A DNA stretch of 64,000 nucleotides, taken from the NCBI RefSeq assembly GCF_025421715.1, contig NZ_JAOEFC010000003.1, positions 186,001 through 250,000 of the forward strand. The letters are read 5' to 3'. How positions within the stretch are numbered: the first letter of the stretch is position 1; each line of letters starts with the position of its first letter. The DNA is from Microbacterium festucae. Lineage in GTDB: Bacteria > Actinomycetota > Actinomycetes > Actinomycetales > Microbacteriaceae. The notes beneath the pieces are model-generated. The model did no database searches. It was not told the origin of the DNA and saw only the letters and a program-made list of their open reading frames with translations. This document shows positions 59,565 through 64,000 of the stretch, one piece after another. The position numbers and the translations under genes were made by a program.

Positions 59565-60433
59565 CCTCGGCCGCGCCGCACCGCGCGGCATCCGCGCGAC
59601 GCGTGCGCAGGCAACGGCGGGGGGCGGGGGAGCGCGGCTTCGTGCCGCAGATCCTCATCCTCCCCGCCGTGCTCGCCCTGGCGCTGCTCGTGGTGCCGCT
59701 GGCGGCCCTCGTCGGGCGGGTGGAGTGGTCGACCCTCGGCGCCGACATCACCTCGCCGGCGGCGCTGTCGGCCCTCGGGCTGTCGCTGCTCACGGGCCTC
59801 ATCGCCACCGTGGTGTGCGTCGTGCTCGGGGTGCCGCTGGCCCTCCTCATCGCGCGCACCGGGCCGCGCACCGCGGCGCTGCTGCGCGCGGCGGTGACCG
59901 TGCCCCTCGTGCTGCCGCCGATGGTCGGCGGCGTCGCGCTGCTGTTCCTGTTCGGGCGCACCGGCTGGCTCGGACCGGTGCTGGCCGATCTCGGCATCCG
60001 CATCCCGTTCACCACCGCCGCGGTCGTGCTCGCGCAGACCTTCGTCGCGCTGCCGTTCCTCGTGCTCGCCCTGGAGGGCGCCCTGCGCTCGACGGGGGTC
60101 GGCTACGAGCAGGCCGCGGCGGCGCTCGGGGCCGGCCGCTGGCGCATCCTCTTCCGGGTCACCCTGCCGCTGGCCGCGCCGGGGCTGATCGCCGGCACCG
60201 TGTTGTGCTTCGCCCGCGCGGTGGGCGAGTTCGGGGCGACCGCGCTGTTCGCCGGCAACGCCCCCGGTGTCACCCAGACGATGCCGCTGGCCATCTACAC
60301 CGCCTTCAACGGGGCCGGGGTGTCGCAGGGCACCGCGGTGGCCCTGGCGCTGCTGCTGCTGGTCACCGCCGTCGCGGTGCTGCTGCTCGTGCGCGCCTGG
60401 CGGCCCGGAACGGTGCGGGAGGGCGCCCGATGA
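59561..60433 (+). CDS. modB: Molybdate ABC transporter permease ModB
   Basis: 290 residues. After a basic N-terminus of ~27 residues come about six membrane helices. The EAA-type loop reads YEQAAAALGAGRWRILFRV and VTVPLVLPPMVGGVALLFLF is typical of ModB. The GTG start overlaps the modA stop, and modC overlaps its end. Confidence 0.95.
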   Translation: MTSAAPHRAASARRVRRQRRGAGERGFVPQILILPAVLALALLVVPLAALVGRVEWSTLGADITSPAALSALGLSLLTGLIATVVCVVLGVPLALLIARTGPRTAALLRAAVTVPLVLPPMVGGVALLFLFGRTGWLGPVLADLGIRIPFTTAAVVLAQTFVALPFLVLALEGALRSTGVGYEQAAAALGAGRWRILFRVTLPLAAPGLIAGTVLCFARAVGEFGATALFAGNAPGVTQTMPLAIYTAFNGAGVSQGTAVALALLLLVTAVAVLLLVRAWRPGTVREGAR

Positions 60434-61527
60434 CCGGCGCACGGCTCGACGCGCGAGTGGTGCTCACCCGAGGCCCACTGGACATCGACGTGGCCGTCAC
60501 CGCCGACCCCGGCCAGACTCTGGCGGTGATGGGCCCCAGCGGCGCGGGCAAATCGTCGCTGCTGGCCGCGATCGCCGGGCTCCTGCCGCTGCGGGGCGGG
60601 CACGTGCGGGTCGACGACCGCGAGCTCTCGCGCCGTGGCCGCACCACCGCGCCGCCCCGACGCGGCATCGTGCTGCTCGGGCAGGACCCGCACCTGTTTC
60701 CGCACCTCGACGCCCGCGACAACATCGCGTTCGGGCTGCGCGCCCGCGGCGTGCCGCGCGCGCAGGCGCTGACCGAAGCCGACGAGTGGCTGTGGCGCAT
60801 CGGCATGTCGGGCTCGGGCGGCCACCGCCCCGCCGAGCTGTCGGGCGGGCAGCAGCAGCGTGTGGCCCTGGCCCGGGCGCTGGCCACCCGCCCCGCCGTG
60901 CTGCTGCTCGACGAGCCGCTCACCGCGCTCGACCCCGAGACCTCGTCGGGGGTGCGCGCGGTGCTCGCCGCGCAGCTGGCCGCGGCCCGCACGACCACGG
61001 TGATGGTCACCCACGACGCCATCGACGCGGCCGCCCTCGCCGACGCGCTGCTGATCGTCGAGGGGGGACGCGTCACCCAGCACGCGCCGGTGCGCGAGGT
61101 CTTCGCCGCCCCGGTCACCCGCTTCGGCGCGGCGATCTCGGGCGTGAACCGCCTGGTGGGCGACGTCGCCGACGGCACCTGGCGTTCGGGGGCGCTGGCA
61201 CTGCCGGCATCCGCCCTCGCCGACGGACCCGCCGTGGCCCTCATGCGCCCCGAAGACATCGCCTTCGCGCCGGTGCCCGAGACCACCTGGACGGCCGCGC
61301 TGCGTCTGCAGGATGCCGACGGGCCGCCGCACCCGGGGGAGTGGCTGGCGCGCATCGAGCGGATGGAGCCCACCCCCTCGGGGGTGCGGGTGCACACCGC
61401 CGACCCCGACCTGGCGGTGGCCGTGCCGCTGGATGCCGTCGCCGCGCACACCCTCGCCATCGGGCGCCCGGTGCGTCTGCGCGTCGACCCCGCCGCCGTG
61501 CGGCTGCACGCCGCCGGCGCGGCGTGA
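60430..61527 (+). CDS. modC: Molybdate ABC transporter ATPase ModC
   Basis: 365 residues. Walker A GPSGAGKSS (about residue 35), Q-loop VLLGQDPHLFPHL, signature LSGGQQQR and Walker B VLLLDEPLTALD. The C-terminal ~110 residues form a TOBE regulatory domain (MRPEDIAFAPVPETTW). It powers ModB. It converges on cydC with 22 nt between stops. Confidence 0.95.
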   Translation: MTGARLDARVVLTRGPLDIDVAVTADPGQTLAVMGPSGAGKSSLLAAIAGLLPLRGGHVRVDDRELSRRGRTTAPPRRGIVLLGQDPHLFPHLDARDNIAFGLRARGVPRAQALTEADEWLWRIGMSGSGGHRPAELSGGQQQRVALARALATRPAVLLLDEPLTALDPETSSGVRAVLAAQLAAARTTTVMVTHDAIDAAALADALLIVEGGRVTQHAPVREVFAAPVTRFGAAISGVNRLVGDVADGTWRSGALALPASALADGPAVALMRPEDIAFAPVPETTWTAALRLQDADGPPHPGEWLARIERMEPTPSGVRVHTADPDLAVAVPLDAVAAHTLAIGRPVRLRVDPAAVRLHAAGAA

Positions 61528-61549
61528 CGCGCGCGGGGGCGACGGGCGC

Positions 61550-63250
61550 TCAGGCGATCGTGCCGTGGTCGAGCCGCACGACCCGGTCGACGAGTGCGTC
61601 GGGCACGCTCACGTGCGAGATGAGCACCACCGCCTGATCGGGGCCCACGGCCGTGAGCAGGTCGGTCAGCAGCGCATCCGACGCGTCGGCGTCGACCCCG
61701 GCGGTGGGCTCGTCGAGCACCAGCACCGGGAAGCCGTGCAGGATGCCACGGGCCAGCGCGATGCGCTGGGCCTGCCCGCCCGACACCAGCGCGCCGCGCT
61801 CGCCGACGCGGGCGCCGAGACCCCCGCGCTCGGTGAGCCACGCGCCCAGTCCGACGCGCCCCAGCACCGCGACGAGCTCGTCGTCGGTGGCGGTGTCGCG
61901 GGCGAACAGCAGGTTCTGGCGGATGTCCTCGTCGAAGAGCATCGGCTGCTGTTCGCACAGCCCCACCGTGCGGCGCACGTCGTCGGCGGCGAGGGTGTCC
62001 ACCGGCGTGCCGCCGATCGTGTAGCTGCCGCCGGCGGGGAGGAACCGCACCAGCACGTGGGCGAGGGTCGTCTTGCCGGCGCCGCTCGTGCCGACCACCA
62101 GCAGCCGCTCCCCGGGGTGCACGTCGAGGTCGATGCCGTGCAGGGCGGCATCGGCGGTGCCCGGCCACGACGCGGTGACCCCGCGCAGCCGCAGGCCGTC
62201 GCCGAGGGCGGGACCGGTGCCGGTGGGGGTGCGCAGCTCGCCGGTCGGGTCGGCGGTGTCGGCGGGCGGCACCGCGTCGGCGATGCGCTCGGCGGCCGCG
62301 CGCACTTGCCGCCACGAGGAGGCGGCCAGCGGCACCGCGGCGAACACCTCGAACACCGCCATCGGCACGAGCACGACGACCGCCAGCGCCGGGCCGTCGA
62401 GCGCGCCCGACAGCACGCCGGGGGCGGCGACCAGCACCGCCAGCAGCGTCGCGGCACCGGCCAGCAGCGACACGACGGCGCCGGTGGCGGCCTGCGCGCT
62501 CGCGCGGCGGGTGACGGCGCGGCGCAGGGCCTCGTCGGCGGCGCGGATGCGGGCGGCACTGTCACCGGCGGCCCCGCACGCCATGAGCACGTCGAGGCTG
62601 CCGAGGTGGTCGAGCACGGCATCGGCGAGGCGGCCGCGCAGCGGCGCGATCGCGCGCTCGGCGCGCGCGCCCCACACCCACCCCGATGCGGTCGCGAGCA
62701 CCGCGGCCATCGCGAGGCAGGCCAGCAGCGTGAGTGCCGCCGGCCACCACAGCGCCGCCACGAGTGCGACGGCCGCCAGTGCCACCGTGGCCGACGAGAC
62801 GAGCGGCAGCACGACCCGCAGCGGCAGGTTCTGCAGCTCGTCGACGTCGTCGACCAGCGAGCCGAGCACCGACCCGCCGCGGGTGCGGGTCAGACCGTCG
62901 GGGGCGGGCGGGATGAGGCGGCGCACCATGTCGGTGCGGGTGGTGGCGAGCTGACGCAGTGCCGCGTCGTGGCTCGTCAGACGCTCGAGGTAGCGGAACA
63001 CGGCGCGCGACAGGGCGAAGGCGCGCACGCCGACCACCGCCGCGGTGATGTACATGACGGCGGGCTGCTCGGCGGCGCGGACGATCAGCCACGCGCTCAC
63101 CGCGAGGAGGGCGACCGCCGAGGCCTCGGAGAGGAAGGCCGAGGCGGCGCCGGGCCAGAAGCGGCGGGCAGAGGGCATCGCGCCGCGCAGCACGTCGGCG
63201 GTCGTCACCCGTGCCGATGCCGGACGGGGAGGGGCGACGGGGGCGCTCAT
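61550..63250 (-). CDS. cydC: ABC exporter subunit CydC (cytochrome bd assembly)
   Basis: 566 residues: six-helix membrane domain (about residues 30-310, SWLIVRAAEQPAVMYITAAV early) followed by an ATPase with Walker A GTSGAGKTT, signature VSGGQAQR and Walker B VLVLDEPTAGVD. CydDC exports reduced thiols (cysteine/glutathione in known cases) and is needed for cytochrome bd maturation. ATG at 63250 overlaps the cydD stop by 4 nt. Confidence 0.92.
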   Translation of the reverse strand: MSAPVAPPRPASARVTTADVLRGAMPSARRFWPGAASAFLSEASAVALLAVSAWLIVRAAEQPAVMYITAAVVGVRAFALSRAVFRYLERLTSHDAALRQLATTRTDMVRRLIPPAPDGLTRTRGGSVLGSLVDDVDELQNLPLRVVLPLVSSATVALAAVALVAALWWPAALTLLACLAMAAVLATASGWVWGARAERAIAPLRGRLADAVLDHLGSLDVLMACGAAGDSAARIRAADEALRRAVTRRASAQAATGAVVSLLAGAATLLAVLVAAPGVLSGALDGPALAVVVLVPMAVFEVFAAVPLAASSWRQVRAAAERIADAVPPADTADPTGELRTPTGTGPALGDGLRLRGVTASWPGTADAALHGIDLDVHPGERLLVVGTSGAGKTTLAHVLVRFLPAGGSYTIGGTPVDTLAADDVRRTVGLCEQQPMLFDEDIRQNLLFARDTATDDELVAVLGRVGLGAWLTERGGLGARVGERGALVSGGQAQRIALARGILHGFPVLVLDEPTAGVDADASDALLTDLLTAVGPDQAVVLISHVSVPDALVDRVVRLDHGTIA

Positions 63251-64000
63251 GCCGACACCTCCGCGGGCACCAGGTCGACGGTGCGGTCGGCGATGGCTGC
63301 GGCGCTGGACCGGTGCGAGACCAGCAGCACGGCCGCGCCGTCGTCGGCCAGACGTCGCACCGACTGCCACAGGGCCGCTTCGGTGACGGCATCCAGCGCG
63401 GCGCTCGGCTCGTCGAGGGCGATCACCGGTCCGGTGCCGCGCAGGTGCCGGTAGAACGCGCGGGCCACCGCCACGCGCTGGGCCTGGCCGCCGCTGAGCC
63501 CCGCGCCGAGCACCCCGAGCTCGGCGTCGGGGTCGATGCCGTCGGCTTCGGCCAGGGTCAGGGCGCGGGCGACCAGGTCGCGGTCGGCCTGCCGGTCGCC
63601 GAGGGCGACGTTGTCGGCGACGGTGCCCGACACCAGTCCCGGCTGCTGGCCGGCCCACGCCAGCCAGCGCGACGCGTCGAGGGTGTCGACCTCGTGGCCG
63701 CCGAAGGTCGCCGTGCCCTCGTGGGCGGCCGCGCCGCGCAGCACCGCGAGCAGGCTCGATTTGCCGGCGCCGCTCGGCCCCCGCACCAGCACGACCTCGC
63801 CGGCGGCGACCCGCAGCGAGACGGGCGGCAGCAGCCGCTCACCGCGGCGCACGCGCACCCCGTCGACCACCAGGTCGCCGGTCGCGGGTGGGGCGGCGAC
63901 GGCGCGCTCGGGGGCGGCGCGGGCGGCGTCGAGTACCGCGAACACGTCATCGGTGGCGGCCACGCCCTCGGCGGCGGCGTGGAACTGCACGCCCACCTGG
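63247..64000 (-). CDS. cydD: ABC exporter subunit CydD, N-terminal part outside the window
   Basis: Only the C-terminal ~250 residues are present; the frame runs off the right edge. The ATPase domain is complete: Walker A GPSGAGKSS, signature LSGGQAQR, Walker B VIALDEPSAALD. It forms a heterodimer with CydC. In actinobacteria cydA-cydB usually precede cydDC, so they are expected just past base 64000. Confidence 0.9.
   Translation of the reverse strand, partial: QVGVQFHAAAEGVAATDDVFAVLDAARAAPERAVAAPPATGDLVVDGVRVRRGERLLPPVSLRVAAGEVVLVRGPSGAGKSSLLAVLRGAAAHEGTATFGGHEVDTLDASRWLAWAGQQPGLVSGTVADNVALGDRQADRDLVARALTLAEADGIDPDAELGVLGAGLSGGQAQRVAVARAFYRHLRGTGPVIALDEPSAALDAVTEAALWQSVRRLADDGAAVLLVSHRSSAAAIADRTVDLVPAEVSA

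Overview
The window is very GC-rich, densely coding DNA from an actinomycete. The secE-nusG order with a tRNA-Trp just upstream, a lysE/lysG pair, two MsiK-type sugar ABC systems with no ATPase of their own, and many leaderless starts (TANNNT hexamer 6-7 nt before the start codon) fit Microbacteriaceae, most likely Microbacterium or a close relative. This assignment is inference from gene content and style, not from a database search. No rRNA, prophage, insertion sequence or CRISPR locus was seen.

Layout. 1-5153: end of a universal stress protein gene, an APC permease and two succinate-semialdehyde-type dehydrogenases in one operon. 5162-7806: a rhomboid-like/lysyltransferase fusion membrane protein and a flavin-fold protein. 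7945-11572: tRNA-Trp, secE, nusG, a 988-bp non-coding gap holding a 63-bp tandem hairpin array, then rplK-rplA. 11604-16010: small metabolic genes and lysE/lysG. 16168-25519: a ROK repressor and a divergent sugar operon (dehydrogenase, RbsA-type ATPase, two permeases, binding lipoprotein, two TIM-barrel isomerases). 25516-27762: MarR regulator and MFS exporter with three operator copies. 27899-29971: a YqaJ-type nuclease and an AbiEi/DUF559-like gene bracketed by palindromic repeats. 30011-31192: L10 leader and rplJ-rplL, displaced about 18.7 kb from rplKA. 31317-37839: CUT1 sugar transporter, a LacI-DUF6807 fusion regulator and a dehydrogenase. 37884-42687: LacI repressor and an AglEFG-like CUT1 transporter. 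42710-52671: CtpE-like P-type ATPase, DUF305 and DUF3105 proteins, Bcr/CflA exporter, PAP2 phosphatase, HerA-like ATPase and an SDR/DUF2867 protein. 52676-61527: molybdenum cofactor synthesis genes (including a GNAT-MogA fusion) and modABC. 61550-64000: cydC and the end of cydD.

How the genes work together. Much of the window is a carbohydrate-scavenging region: three separate sugar importers, each with its own repressor and visible operators or promoter. The two CUT1 systems must borrow an ATPase encoded elsewhere. The molybdenum block couples molybdate import (modABC) to cofactor assembly (moaC, moaD, moaE, mogA, moeA, moeB, mobA); moaA is not in this window. cydDC serves cytochrome bd assembly, with cydAB expected just beyond the right edge.

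Most notable non-gene structures: the 63-bp hairpin array between nusG and rplK, the palindromic elements bracketing the DUF559-like gene, the three TTGA-N6-TCAA operators of the MFS exporter, and a hidden preference for the word GGATGC/GCATCC that overrides codon bias.
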